Origin: Rhytidiadelphus loreus
Lineage: Eukaryota > Streptophyta > Bryopsida > Hypnales > Hylocomiaceae
NCBI GenBank assembly: GCA_947034895.1
Contig: OX344762.1
Location: 43,132,760 to 43,196,759 of the forward strand
Length of the DNA stretch: 64,000 bases
Reading direction: 5' to 3'
A model generated the notes under the pieces. The model did not search any database. It saw nothing but the letters and a program-made list of their open reading frames with translations, and was not told the DNA's origin. Shown here piece by piece: positions 12,970-24,072 of this stretch (positions are counted from its first letter, which is position 1; the number at the start of each line of letters is the position of its first letter). The position numbers and the translations under genes are program-made.

Positions 12970-13348
12970 CACAGGAAGGAAGGCAAGGCGTCACCCTTGG
13001 GGTATTATTGTTCAACAATGGGCAATTTTGTGAAAATGGCGGTATTCCATTGGCTTTTGTACATGAAGGTGTACTGAGACACTTATTCATCTCATATCAA
13101 GCATTAATTGTGTCCCATGCCTGTCCAAATCACCACTCGTTTACATATGGCATCACCCCTACCGTCATCTTCTGCAAGATCTCATGCACTAGTTGGTAAC
13201 GTGAACCACCATTTTAATGGAATACCGCCATTCTAATAAAATTGCCCATAACATGCATCTTTACACCCTTAAAAGTTTAAGGGGGTAAAGATGCATGTTG
13301 AACAGTAATACCCCAGGGCTGACGCCCTCACCTGCCGTTCTTCCTGTG
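12970..13348. mobile_element. CACAGG-ended palindromic MITE, interrupted copy
   Basis: Ends read CACAGGAAGG on the left and, reverse-complemented, CACAGGAAGAACGG on the right, followed by a GGCGTCA motif and GGGGTATTA. The centre is a hairpin (AACATGCATCTTTAC and its complement around 13251-13303). The left arm is broken by a second MITE at 13018-13249. The inverted repeat extends about 17 bases beyond the element on both sides (CATCCACCTCATCATC), which leaves the true borders uncertain. Same family as 14269-14425. Confidence 0.65.
13018..13249. mobile_element. MITE with 4-bp target duplication, nested copy
   Basis: A 232 bp element with ends ATGGGCAATTTTGTGAAAAT and, reverse-complemented on the right, ATGGGCAATTTTATTAGAAT. 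It is flanked by AACA at 13014-13017 and 13250-13253. The opposite arm of the host palindrome (GATGCATGTTGAAC) shows the uninterrupted host sequence. Relatives lie at 18044-18339 and, degraded, at 18399-18560. Confidence 0.75.
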
Positions 13349-13499
13349 AAGATGATGAGGTGGATGAAAATGAAGACGTGGACGCGTCCCACTAGCGTCC
13401 GACACCGGCCGCCGCAACACCGCTGGGCTGGCGGCCGATTCCTGACTCCTAGAGGGACGTATGATCTACGTGAAGCGTCATCTGTTTTCACGAAGATGA

Positions 13500-13960
13500 T
13501 AAGTAAGTTTCATTAAGAGATGATGCAAAGGTTATGGGTTCAATCGTTTATTTAACAAACACTAAACTCCTGTACGTAGACGAAATTTTACGAGGAAAAT
13601 TTGTTTTTCGTCAAGAATCGGGGGTCAATGGAAAGGGTTTCAATTCGAGACGCTGTACGTGGACTTGCGACTCCACAGAAGCTCTGTCCGTCTAGCATGA
13701 CGTACGCAAATCTCGTATCCATCGAACATTGCAGCAAAACACATGGCCGGAACTTGAAGCTAGCTTCTGCTGGGAATGCAAGGTTGCAGGGTTTATGAAT
13801 TCCAGTAGGACACTGCCGGCCATTGATTCAATTCCTGGAACTGAGGATCAGGAATTCGTTTGGCTTTCTGGAGAAAAAGGCGATTCAATTCCTCGATTGC
13901 AGCGAAATGTTGTTCCACTGATCACTAAACACTCCATTTCCGGGAGGTAGCTAGCTGCAC
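13500..13960 (+). pseudogene. Copy of the RCC1 promoter and leader without the gene
   Basis: This stretch aligns with 4010-4432 immediately upstream of the RCC1 start. Shared landmarks are GACTTGCGACTCCAC, GCAAATCTCGTATC, GAACATTGCAGC, TTCCAGTAGGAC and AATGTTGTTC. It ends where exon 1 should begin; the sequence after about 13950 is unrelated. The open frames here are not conserved in frame with the original, so I treat it as a non-coding duplicate. It might keep promoter activity, but nothing shows this. Confidence 0.7.
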
Positions 13961-14268
13961 TTAATTCGATCTGTATAGGGAAGAAGGATAGATGAGGTTC
14001 TCGATCACAAACACTAAAGAATGTTACTGTTGGTCGATCAATTCTTCTGGCAGGAAAACAAATACATGGAGTACGTAGGGCCGACGACGACAGTCAACCA
14101 AGAAACGCGCTCGATCGTCAGCTGCATGCGTCGTCACCTCAAATCGTAGCTAGGGTCCGACGCCACGGTTCCACTTCCTCGCTCTCTCTTTTAATCGAAA
14201 ACAGATCGAGCTTCAGTACTCCCAAACCACCATTTCCATGAGGTAGCTGCACAGATCGACTTCCATCC

Positions 14269-14425
14269 CACAGGGAGAACGGCAGGGCGTCACCCCCCCG
14301 GTATTTTTATTGCACATTGCAGTTACACCCCCCCCCAAACTTTCTTAAAACAGAAAGTTTGGGGGGGTATAACTGCAATGTGCAATAAAAACACCGGGGG
14401 GTGACGCCCTGCCGGTTTCCCTGTG
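14269..14425. mobile_element. CACAGG-ended palindromic MITE, compact copy
   Basis: A 157 bp almost perfect palindrome: each arm of ~75 bp carries CACAGGGA, GGCAGGGCGTCACC, GTATTTTTATTGCACATTGC or the variant, and a C/G run of 8-9. The loop is only a few bases near 14346-14351. It is flanked by TCC on both sides (14266-14268 and 14426-14428). A 3-bp duplication with CAC-type ends would fit CACTA or Harbinger relatives. Transcription would give a long perfect hairpin. Confidence 0.8.
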
Positions 14426-14766
14426 TCCGATGCTACAATCACGTTCCAATGCGTTTTGTTTTTTCACTGTTTTCGTAAAGAACTTTGGACATTGAGCAAG
14501 TGCATTTCGACTGATATGAACTAGGCATACCTTCACTAACAGGAGTGATCGACAGAATGAATGTAATGCTGGAGCATAAGCCTTAATTGCAAGCAGTTGA
14601 AATCGGTGTTAGCCAATTCAAGTCTTTATCATCTAGTACGTAGTGGCAATTTCCCCAATTCAATTCTTCACGTGGATAAGCGGTTCTATCATTATCTTGA
14701 CTCCGCGTGCGTACCTATGGCAACTAAGACATGGGCTTATACCTTGGGCGCAATTGCCTTGCTGTA

Positions 14767-15038
14767 ATGGTGACCCTGCTCTAAAAGCAATCACTAGCAC
14801 GGAGGTACATTTTGCTTTCTTCAACAAATAACAATACTGTACATTTCAAAACGTGGCTGCTAGTAATGACCACTGCGTTTCGACTTCAAAAATTTGTATT
14901 CCACGAAGTTCTAAAAAATATAAAATGACTTGGGTTAAATGCCAATTCCATTTTTCTTCCTATGAAAATGTACTGAAATTTGTTTCAAGAAATTTAGCTT
15001 CCCCCAACTTAAAAGGTTGCTTTAAGAGCAAACGACCT
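14767..15038. mobile_element. MITE, TA-flanked family 1, copy b (degraded ends)
   Basis: Internal sequence matches the element at 46-347 (GGTACATTTT, CGACTTCAAAAATTTGTA, CTTCCTA). The ends are diverged: GCTCTAAAAGC on the left, GCTTTAAGAGC then ACGACCT on the right, flanked by TA at 14765-14766 and 15039-15040. Length 272 bp. No coding content. Confidence 0.65.
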
Positions 15039-15467
15039 TACGATACATTGCTGCATGAAGCCTCTGGATACTCGTTTATCCTACACATATTCAATGGATA
15101 AGCTTCATAACATTCTTAAAATACTTCTGCATGGGGCTTTTAGCCTTTTTTGACAAGAGTATTGAGATTGGAAACAAGCATCTGAACCTCGTATTTGTGA
15201 TTCCTTGGTTTTTTATTTATTAATAAGTCCTTTAGTTTTGCTCGATCAATGCAAGTTCTCACTGTATGTGTCGGCATCACCTTATTTGCAATTCCAAGTT
15301 TTAATAGTGATATTAAAGAGAATTGTACTTATCTATTATACGCTGTGCTGTCTGTCTAATCTGTACTAATCTGTCTGTCAGTGTCAGAATCATCAAAAAC
15401 TTGCTCCATCTTGTGTTAATTACAACAATGAGTATGACATGTAACATTATTTCATTATTTTCCATTA

Positions 15468-15877
15468 AGGTAGTATGCTCTAAAAGCGCCCACCTTCTTC
15501 AAACCGTCCCTATTTTGAGGTGAAGAATGGAAACAGGGTGATCCTTAAATGGACCACTGTAGCAATTAAATGCATTGTGAAAAAATTATTTTTCTATTGC
15601 AAGAGCCAATCATTACCTTTGATTTCTGCACATCTGTTTACAAATTGCAGGTGGACAGATTTTGGGAGACCTATGGTCACAAATAGGTGCCTATGCCCTG
15701 AATCTTTGGAAATTTATAAGTAATTCAAAAATACTTGGAAAAATACAAAACCACTTATGTTAGTTTCCACATCCATTTCTTTTTCTCTGAAAAATGGTCT
15801 AAAAATAATTTTGTCCATGTAAGCCTATGAAAAAGGCGGACCAGCTCTTAAATGGTGGCTTTTAGAGCATACTACCT
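15468..15877. mobile_element. MITE, TA-flanked family 1, copy c
   Basis: A 410 bp element with matching ends AGGTAGTATGCTCTAAAAGC (left) and AGGTAGTATGCTCTAAAAGC (right, reverse-complemented), flanked by TA at 15466-15467 and 15878-15879. The identical ends suggest a fairly recent insertion compared with copies a and b. Short open frames inside are chance. Confidence 0.8.
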
Positions 15878-16920
15878 TATCTAGTTATCTTCATAAAATG
15901 AAAAAAAAACGAAAATATTGACATAGAATATTAGGCAATGGACCTCCCCCATGCTGGAAAGGTATTATGCAATCTGTGTTGGGCGGGTATCTGGACATAT
16001 GAAATTGCTATGAACATTGTACTGTACCAGTAGTTTCCAAAATGTCCATTTCAAATACTAACATTCAGTCAATACCCGTCTTACATTGATATTATGCTTT
16101 GCTAGATACCTAGACGAGACTTATTAGTTAATTGAAGGATTGGATTGGGTTGAGGATCAAGCTATATAAAACAATTAATTTGTTTACCGTAGCCGTAATG
16201 CAAAAGGGACCCCTACCTCATTGGTAAACAATGTTATGTCATGGTAGCCTCCACGATGGTAAGAACCTGGTAATTTTAAAATGGAATTCTCCTTGATTGG
16301 TTTTCTTTATGCTGTGGATCTGAACGAATTGTTTTAATTCAATTTCTTCTACAAAGGAAGGCTCATTGTTTCCTCTACACCTTTCAAATCTTATCATGGC
16401 TTGATTATTAATAAAAACACACCCATCTAGATTTTTATCCAAAATGTATAGTACACTCTTTGAAAACATAAGAGCACATGAACAACATTACATACGTGTG
16501 CAATCAACAAGTGCAAAGATATTTCATATTGATTTCATGCATGCAATCTTTCATTACATAAAATTTTCATGTTGTAAACACACTGTTTAAGCAGCAATGT
16601 GAACTTGGAGCCCAATTGTAGCGAGACTGATCGAAGTCCTGTGACGTACTGTGAATTCAGAGTAGTCGACTTCCGGCCGGAACATCGATCGATCATCCGA
16701 CTTGTTCACTTGTATTCAAATTGTGTGCAAGCGTGATCGAGCATCAATCTTCTCGATCGGCCATGGTGACAGTGATGATGCAGGCTTCTGGAGCTTGGAC
16801 TGTATGCTTCACTCAGTCTTCTCTGCTAGCTTGCTTTCCAAACCAACTTATAATACATTATTATACTAACAGGCTGTCCCTTTCGAGTATTGATATCAGT
16901 TTAGCCTCAAGAATGCTCGA

Positions 16921-17131
16921 GCTCAAACTAGATACGATGTGCAACCACTGACATGACTGTGTAGATGTCAAGTTTAGTCTCAAAATGTTTAGTCTCAAAA
17001 GTAGTTTATTATACGCCACAGAATGCGTGTGTAGATCGATGTCAGTGAAATCTCAAAAAGTTGCTCAAACTAGATCTACAGTATGCGCAACCATATGAAT
17101 GTGTGAATAGCGGTTGAATGAGTCTCAAAAT
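16921..17131 (+). repeat. Degenerate tandem duplication upstream of the P450 remnant
   Basis: Two units start with GCTCAAACTAGAT (16921 and 17063, period 142) and both end in AGTCTCAAAATG (16987 and 17131). Similarity between them is partial. They lie just before the P450 remnant and may be old promoter sequence. Confidence 0.5.
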
Positions 17132-17465
17132 GTTGGCTCTTGAAAATTAAGTTGGTTACTGTAGTGCGCAATGGATCACATGAATGTGGCCATAGTGTTG
17201 TGCAGGTTTTCAGTGCATTGGTGCTTGGCATTCTTCTGCTTGCCAAGCTGCTCGCAAGCAGCAAACACAAGAATTTACCTCCAAGTCCACGAGGTCTCCC
17301 CATCATCGGTTCCTTGCACTTGTTGGGCAAATTCCCACAGCAGGACTTTTCCAAACTGGCGGAGACTTATGGTCCGTTGATGTCCAAATGGATGGGGCCA
17401 AGGCTTGTTGTGGTGGTTACCTCTCAAGAGTCAAGGCTCCAATTTCGTAGACCAAATCACAACTA

Positions 17466-17877
17466 AGGTAGGAGGCTCTTAAAGCGTGCACTTAAGGGCT
17501 GGTTCGCCTTTTTCATGTCGTTTCTTGTATAGGATTATTTTTAGCTCATTTTTCAGACAAAGAAAAATAGATTCTGATTGTAATCCAAGTCGTTTTGTAT
17601 TTTTTAAAGCATTTTTTAATTACTTATGAATTTTCAAACAAGATGAGTCATAGTTCCCTATTTTTGACCATAGGTCTTCCATAAATCGTTCACTTACAGT
17701 TTTGAGAGAGAAATGGGGAAAGCAAAGCAAATGATTGGCTCTTACAATAAATAATTTTTTTTTTATTGATCCAGTCAATGACACTAGAAGGTCCATTTGA
17801 AGACCACCTCAAGTCCATTACAGATGAGTCTACATGAGCGGTTCTAAATGACCCTCCAACATTCGAGCCTCCTACCT
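17466..17877. mobile_element. MITE, TA-flanked family 1, copy d, inside the P450 remnant
   Basis: A 412 bp element with ends AGGTAGGAGGCTCTTAAAG (left) and AGGTAGGAGGCTCGAATG (right, reverse-complemented), flanked by TA at 17464-17465 and 17878-17879. It lies directly after the last recognisable P450 residues of fragment 1, so it either broke the gene or entered an already dead copy. Confidence 0.8.
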
Positions 17878-18043
17878 TACTATTTTAGATGTGATTCTTC
17901 CTGGAGGTATTGAATTGCCTCTTTTCCCTCCCCTTCCCTTGGAAATTAGATCCAAATTCCTATGTGAGGATGTTGAATGTAATGTAAAAGTACAATCTCA
18001 TTGTAAAAAGACTAACATATATATAAGCCATGGTAGTGGTGAG

Positions 18044-18339
18044 ATGGCCAATTTCATTAAAATGGCACCATTCCGCTACTTTCGCATTTTTTACAGTTCA
18101 AACCGGATAGTTTGAAATGTACAACCTTCTTAGATATTCGAAATCTACACCTGTCCTAGATGTCACTTTTATAGTTCAGATCGCACGGTCTGAAATCTAT
18201 ACCAGTCCTAGATTTTCAAAATCTATATAAATTGAAGATTTCTAAAATCTATACCAATTCTAAATGCCACTTGTAGAGTTCAAACAAGGTAGTCTGAAAA
18301 TCATACATGAAATACTCTCATTTTAACGAAATTGCCCAT
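18044..18339. mobile_element. MITE with 4-bp target duplication, copy 2
   Basis: A 296 bp element with ends ATGGCCAATTTCATTAAAAT and, reverse-complemented, ATGGGCAATTTCGTTAAAAT, flanked by TGAG at 18040-18043 and 18340-18343. The middle holds short imperfect repeats of AATCTATAC and GTTCA(A/G)A. A degraded relative follows at 18399-18560. It lies in the presumed intron of the P450 remnant. Confidence 0.7.
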
Positions 18340-18398
18340 TGAGGGTTTTAAGTAACTTAGATTCAAATTCCTATGATTGTGAGGATGGTGAATGTAAC

Positions 18399-18560
18399 AT
18401 GGAAAAACAAAATTTCATTGGTGGTATTCAACAAACTTGTCACATTTATGTTTAGACCATGTGTTTTGAAATCTATACCTATCCTAGACTTTAGAGTTAA
18501 AGAAGGAAATAAATGAAAAAATAACATATAGAATACCACCATTTTAATGAAACTTCCCAT
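18399..18560. repeat. Degraded relative of the 4-bp-TSD MITE
   Basis: The left end ATGGAAAAACAAAATTTCAT and right end (reverse-complemented) ATGGGAAGTTTCATTAAAAT keep the family pattern, including GGTGGTATTC inside both ends. No target duplication is visible. It is shorter than the other copies and probably an internal-deletion derivative. Confidence 0.45.
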
Positions 18561-20949
18561 GAAAGTACATTCAACCTTATTATGAGAAGTAACATATTTG
18601 TAAGGCCCAATAGTGGGGAAGGTTTGAGGGAATTTTTCCATAATAAGGATCCATTTCCATATTGCTTGATATAATGACTTCAATGAACAAGCTAAAAATG
18701 GAAAACCGTAATGCTAGGCTAACCCAAAGTTTTGGAAAATTACAAGCCTCTCCTTACTCAATGAGTGATTGCCATTTGTACAAACTAAAGTTATGAAGAT
18801 GGTGTTTGATATCATTGCATTTGACTTTAGATATAGAAGAGATAGAAACTTCAATGTCTAAAATGCTCAAGATGGTTAGCAATAGAATGGTAGAGTTCAA
18901 GAAAATTATGGTATGCACATCTATGACCAACACTAATGACAATTGAACATAGTTCATATTTCTAAACATGAATTATTTTTATTAGATCTCATTGGCAACT
19001 TAAAGAGAATTTTAATAGACTTCAACATGCATTATATGGACAATGTATGAATAAGTTATGAATTTTCAAGATGATGTCTCTAAAAAACAAAAAATAGGCT
19101 ATAAAGACTTTCACAATTTGATATTGCACATCTTGAGTGATCAATATCTAATTTTCTTTTATACTTTTGGATCCAAATATAAGTGTCGCACTTAAAAAAA
19201 TACTAATATTGGATGTAGTTACCTCAATGTTATGAATTTCAATGGTCTCACATTTCCAATCTAAAGTACTTCTAGCTCTTAGAGCTCTAGACATTTGAAG
19301 TCCTTCATTTCTATACTTGAATTGAAAGTCATTTCATTTGTGTGCTTTTCAATTCAATTTTTGTCGTTTAAAACTCACATTTTTTTTTACAATTGTGACC
19401 ATATTTGATATCAGATATAGCCATGGCATTAGACTCACCTATGAGATTGCACCTAAAGAAGATACTACATATACAATTTAACACCAATAAAAAACTTCAA
19501 CTAGCAACAAAATGTGCAAAAGGAAGAAATCAATCATGTCATGAGTGTGATCCTCCAAAATAGTGTCATGATGGTGCCTGTGAAGAGCTACATTGAAGTG
19601 GCCATGACTAACATCATGTCACGCATGATTCTCAAGGAACAATTTGTGGCAATGACTTCTAAGAAGAAACATAATGAACAGAAACTCAAGCAAGTGAACA
19701 ATTTTATGAAGATTTTGATGGACATCTCTGAGTATGCTCAAATTATAAATCCAGAAGACTTCATCTATGTATTCAAGTAGATGGACATCTTTGGGTTTGA
19801 AAGACAATTGGAAGAGTTGAAAGAAAGAATGGATGCTTTCATGTCTCCAATTGTATCTGAGCATATTGTGCAACAGAAGAGTAATTTGATTTTTGTCAAA
19901 GATATGGCATGTCCTTTTAGACCAAATGGGAGATGAGACATTGCCATTTGACATCACCAATGACAACGTCAAGAATACATTGTGGATAAGAGTACAATTC
20001 CTTTTCATTAAGTAGAGGCTTAAAGACCTATATATTTTATTTTTCTTTAATCCAAAGACTTGAGTTCATTGTTTGAATTTTTGAAGTGAAAAAAGTGAAA
20101 GATACAAACAAGAAGAACACTTAAAGGCAATTTTTTTTTGTTGAAATTGATGATCTATTTGTTGAAAATCATATAATGAAATTCACACATTAAAGTTTCT
20201 ATCCTCATACCAAATTTTTCTAATTATATTGTTGATCTCAAGTCTTCAAGTTCATCTTTTGAATAGGTTTTAATAACGCACTTTTGATTTTTCCTTTTCT
20301 TTTGAAAAATAGGATGCTTTTATAGCAAGTATAAGTGTAACTACCAACACAATAGAATGGGCAATTGCGGAATGTATTCGCAATTGCAATCTCATTGTTA
20401 TGAAAAAGGTACAAGTAGAGCTTGACATTGTTGTAGGCAAGTCTCGAAGAGTGGAAGATGCAGATGTTCCTAACCTCAAGTATTTGCAAGCCATCATCAA
20501 AGAAAACTTTCGTCTTCACCTAGTTCTCCCAATGTTACTTCCTCATTTGAGTAAAAAACCTTGCAAGGTTTTGGAGTATGACATACCAGAAAAAACACTA
20601 GTTTTCGTACATGTTGCAGCAATTGCTTGAGATCCAAGGACGTAGGAGGATATAATGACTTTCAAGCTTGAAAGATTTTTTGATGGGATGCCTCATGCTA
20701 ATATGCAATTTGAAGGCAAAAATATCAAAGTTTTCCCGTTTGGAGCAAGGCAAAGACAATGTCCAGGCATCATGTTAGTTTCAACATTGGTTCACATTAT
20801 AGTCGCAAATTTTATGCAATCTTTTGATTGGTCTCTTCCTAATGGTTTGCAACCTATGGATTTAGATATGTTAGAAGGTGAAGGTATTGGGCATGTACTA
20901 GCTCACCTTTTGACTACCAATTGCAAAGCTTGTTTATTTATTTATTAAA

Positions 20950-23900
20950 TTAACTCCTTTGAAATAGCTATTTGTATATAAGTTATAAAGAACCTTATAT
21001 AAGTTATTTTGTACCTATGCTGTGAAAGTTTTTTAATATCAATTTTTTTATGAATTAAAAAATTAAAAAATTATTTTTACTTTTATTTTATTATACTATT
21101 ATACTATGGCAATGGCATGGAATACACTAGTGTATTTGAAACGTGATTTGAAATCTCAAATTGTTGCTTGCTAATACTTTCAGCAGATTCGTATTTTTGT
21201 CTAGTTGAAGACATGAAAATGTACTTGACAGGTAGATTTTTGAGAAGGCAGAAAATTGAAGCTGGGTGCAATCTTTGAAGCAATGAATTGACTAACAGTT
21301 GGGTTTGTAGTATTTGTTTTATGTGAGTTATTTGATATTTGAATCCTTATTATTAATAATAATATATTATAAAATACTAAATTTTTCTTTTATCCCCAAA
21401 TGACAAAATAAAAATTTGGGTAGATTCCTATGATCTCAATTTTTTGCATTAATTTTTTAATTTTTTTTAAGATAGAAAAAATAAATTAGCTTCCAAAGAA
21501 TGTAGTGGGAAGATCAATGTGTGGGATTAAAAGGTATGCCATATTGAGCAAAAAATGGTGTTTGTTTGGCAATACAAAAATATCACTATTATTTTTAAAA
21601 AATTGTTTGTAGTAGAAAATATTTTTGTTTGCACAACAAGATTTGATTCATTCTATTTGGACAAGTGATGAGAGAGTTATGGAAAATATATTTTTTTAAA
21701 TAAATGTATAATTTAATTCATTTTTAAAATTTAAATTCAATTTTCATTGGTTAAGGAAAAAAAGTTCCACATGGTTTAGTCTGTTCGTTGAAAAAGTCTC
21801 ACCGTTGGGATTAATGTGTTTACCTTCCATCTTAGAACTTTTAACAATTTTGTTTCCTTCTATCTTGTACCTACTTCTACTTATAAAAAATTTGAATCCC
21901 AAACTTTCAACTCAATTGTTCAAGATTAAAAAAAATTTAATTCAAAATCTATGCTACAAAAATTTGTTGTTAGGCAAAGTACAAGGAAAAGAACAAGTTC
22001 TTTAATTTAAACACAAGTATCTTCCAATCTACATGAACAAGTTCTTGAAATTTCTTCCACAAAATTTCATACTATTTTAGTGCATTCAAGATCATTCAAT
22101 TAGATATTCAAAAACAAAATAAAATTTTAAGAGTTTTGCACCTTGCAATATAAATGATAGTTTTGCATGCTCTTTGAGAAAAAAAAGGCCTTGGTCCTTA
22201 AAGGGTTAAAAGTGATTTAATCCCTAAGCAATAAACCAAACACTTTTAAAATTAAATACTCTAAAGTGCCACTTTGTTGTGAAGTCGAAATAGTTTATAA
22301 TTTTTGCTAGACTTTGGAATGACATAAAACAAAATGTGACAAGGTGAACATGATCATTAGGAGCTATCATAAAACTTCCACGCAAATCTTCAAAATAATT
22401 AAGTTAGTACACTAGTAGAATGCTTGCTTAAATAGACTAAATTTTAAGACCCACAACTAGTCTAAATTCATTTCTTCACAAGTTGCACCAATTGTGGATC
22501 TTAATCCCTAAGTAAATTCCTAAAGATATTTTTTGAGCTTTATGGAATTTGTTTACAATCAATCAAAAAGCATGACTTTTGATTAGTTTTATCATTTTTA
22601 AAAACTAAATTGTACCCGTATGAAATCAAACTAGACCTATTAAGGATCATATAGGGAAAGAAAACACACCAATATCACTTATGGATCAAAAGATTATAAT
22701 GTTTAATCAACAGGGTGCTAAAACTATAAAAGTGATTTGAAGTCTTTCAATTGACTTTTTTACAAGTCACATATGAAATTGAGGAATTGAAAAAAATATG
22801 AGGCTAAAAGGACATAACATCGGCATAACCATAATTGATTTACAACTTCTCAAAATCTATTCTACAATTTTTTATAAGTCGATTTTCAATGTGATTTTTT
22901 CCTTCAATATCCAAGGTATTTGAGGCTCATCTCTAACACTAAAAAATCAAGATTTGCAATGGACAACCTTGCACAAAGTATAAAAATAATAAATCATATT
23001 TTTTCAAAATTGGATTCTTGATGCTTAAAATAGACTTTAAAGAATATTCATCTAAAAAAACTACCAAAAATAGTGTAGACTTTGATCAAATTCGGGATCA
23101 AATTTTATACAACTTTGAAGTTTAATTGATACCAAAATATGATGCCTTGGACATTTAGGCGTAAAATCTTATTCTATTTAGGCATACATACTATTAATGT
23201 TGGGATCAACCCAAATTTCGCAAAAGATCAAACTGAATTTTTTTTAAAACCTTAACAGTGAAATTCCATATTAATGACATTTTAAAGAATGTTTATTTCA
23301 TCCAAAACTGACTGTAATGTACAATAATTGGATTGAATTAGAGATTTATCAAATAAGCAAGCACCTCCTGTCCTTTGTGAGAGAGTAACAAAATACTTGA
23401 ACAAAATACATGTAACTTACTTTTGTAGCATGTAATTTGCACCCAATATTACCGTTTAGAAGCCTCCCCAAAACATTCTAGTTGATCACCATATTTAACC
23501 CTTAAAATTCCTTTGGCATTTTTTGAGACCCTACAAACACAAAATGGTTAGTTTTGTATCAAGATTTTTTCAATGAAAAATAATTTAAACTATGAGAATT
23601 GTAACCAAGAGATCTTAATATCAACTTCATGTAAAACATATACAGAAAATTCCAAACTCAAATTCCTCACCATTTATGAGATCCATTAGCTCAAAGTAGA
23701 AAGTAACTTTTTTTCTTAATTGTGTGCATGAGGGAGTATCTCAATTTCAAAACTTAATGAAAATTAGAAAATGTTGAATTTAGTTTGTATCTTTTAATAT
23801 GATGCAAATGCTAGGTTTGGAAACCAACACAACAAAAATAGAGCTTGAATCGACTTTGTCAAAAGCTTATAGACTTTGCATTACTATGGTCCCTTCAGAA

Positions 23901-24072
23901 AGAATAAAACATCCAAAAACATCAATAAATTTATCAAAAATTCAAAATTTCTTTTTTCATCAATCTAATGGTGGATTTTTGTATTGTTTATAAAGATAAA
24001 AAAAACAAGAGGAAAAAAATAATTGAAAAATTTCCTATCATACAATTAGCAAGTAGCAATTCCTCACAAGTC
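20950..24072. other. AT-rich gene-free stretch
   Basis: About 3.1 kb of very AT-rich sequence. The frames present are short and show no known domain or splice logic. I see no RNA gene or clear terminal repeats here. Confidence 0.5.

Larger units (their letters stand above)
7830..13960 (+). repeat. Duplicated block, copy 2
   Basis: Second copy of the block at 590-4432, in the same orientation. It is lengthened by a hAT-like element (8616-10774, itself holding a MITE), an inverted-repeat element (11712-12300), a nested MITE pair (12970-13348) and a GC-rich stretch around 13370-13500. The shared junction between the AT-rich repeat and the RCC1 leader (near 3840-3890 and 12920-12955) argues for one segmental duplication rather than two independent repeat insertions. 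Confidence 0.65.
17160..20948 (+). pseudogene. Cytochrome P450 pseudogene (plant A-type-like)
   Basis: Three coding remnants lie in order. Fragment 1 (about 17205-17463) has a hydrophobic anchor, the proline hinge (LPPSPRGLPIIGSLHLLG) and GPLMSKWMGPRLVVVVTS. Fragment 2 (about 19436-19935) resembles the middle of A-type P450s, with TNIMSRMIL and MDIFGFERQLEELKERMDAF, and has an in-frame TAG at 19778-19780. Fragment 3 (about 20313-20948) keeps the I-helix region, the K-helix as KENFRLH (the ExxR motif retained in altered spacing) and the heme loop FGARQRQCPG, where one conserved glycine is arginine but the ligand cysteine remains. It has stops TGA at 20628 and TAG at 20643. Fragment 1 ends at the MITE at 17466. 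The sequence resembles CYP75/CYP98-like families; the exact family is not determinable. Confidence 0.88.

Noticed and set aside
13601..13950. Open frames of 65 and 73 codons in the RCC1 leader copy
   Set aside because: Indels and frame changes relative to 4040-4430 show no protein conservation.
19619..20008. 129-codon minus-strand frame
   Set aside because: It is the antisense shadow of P450 fragment 2 on the plus strand.
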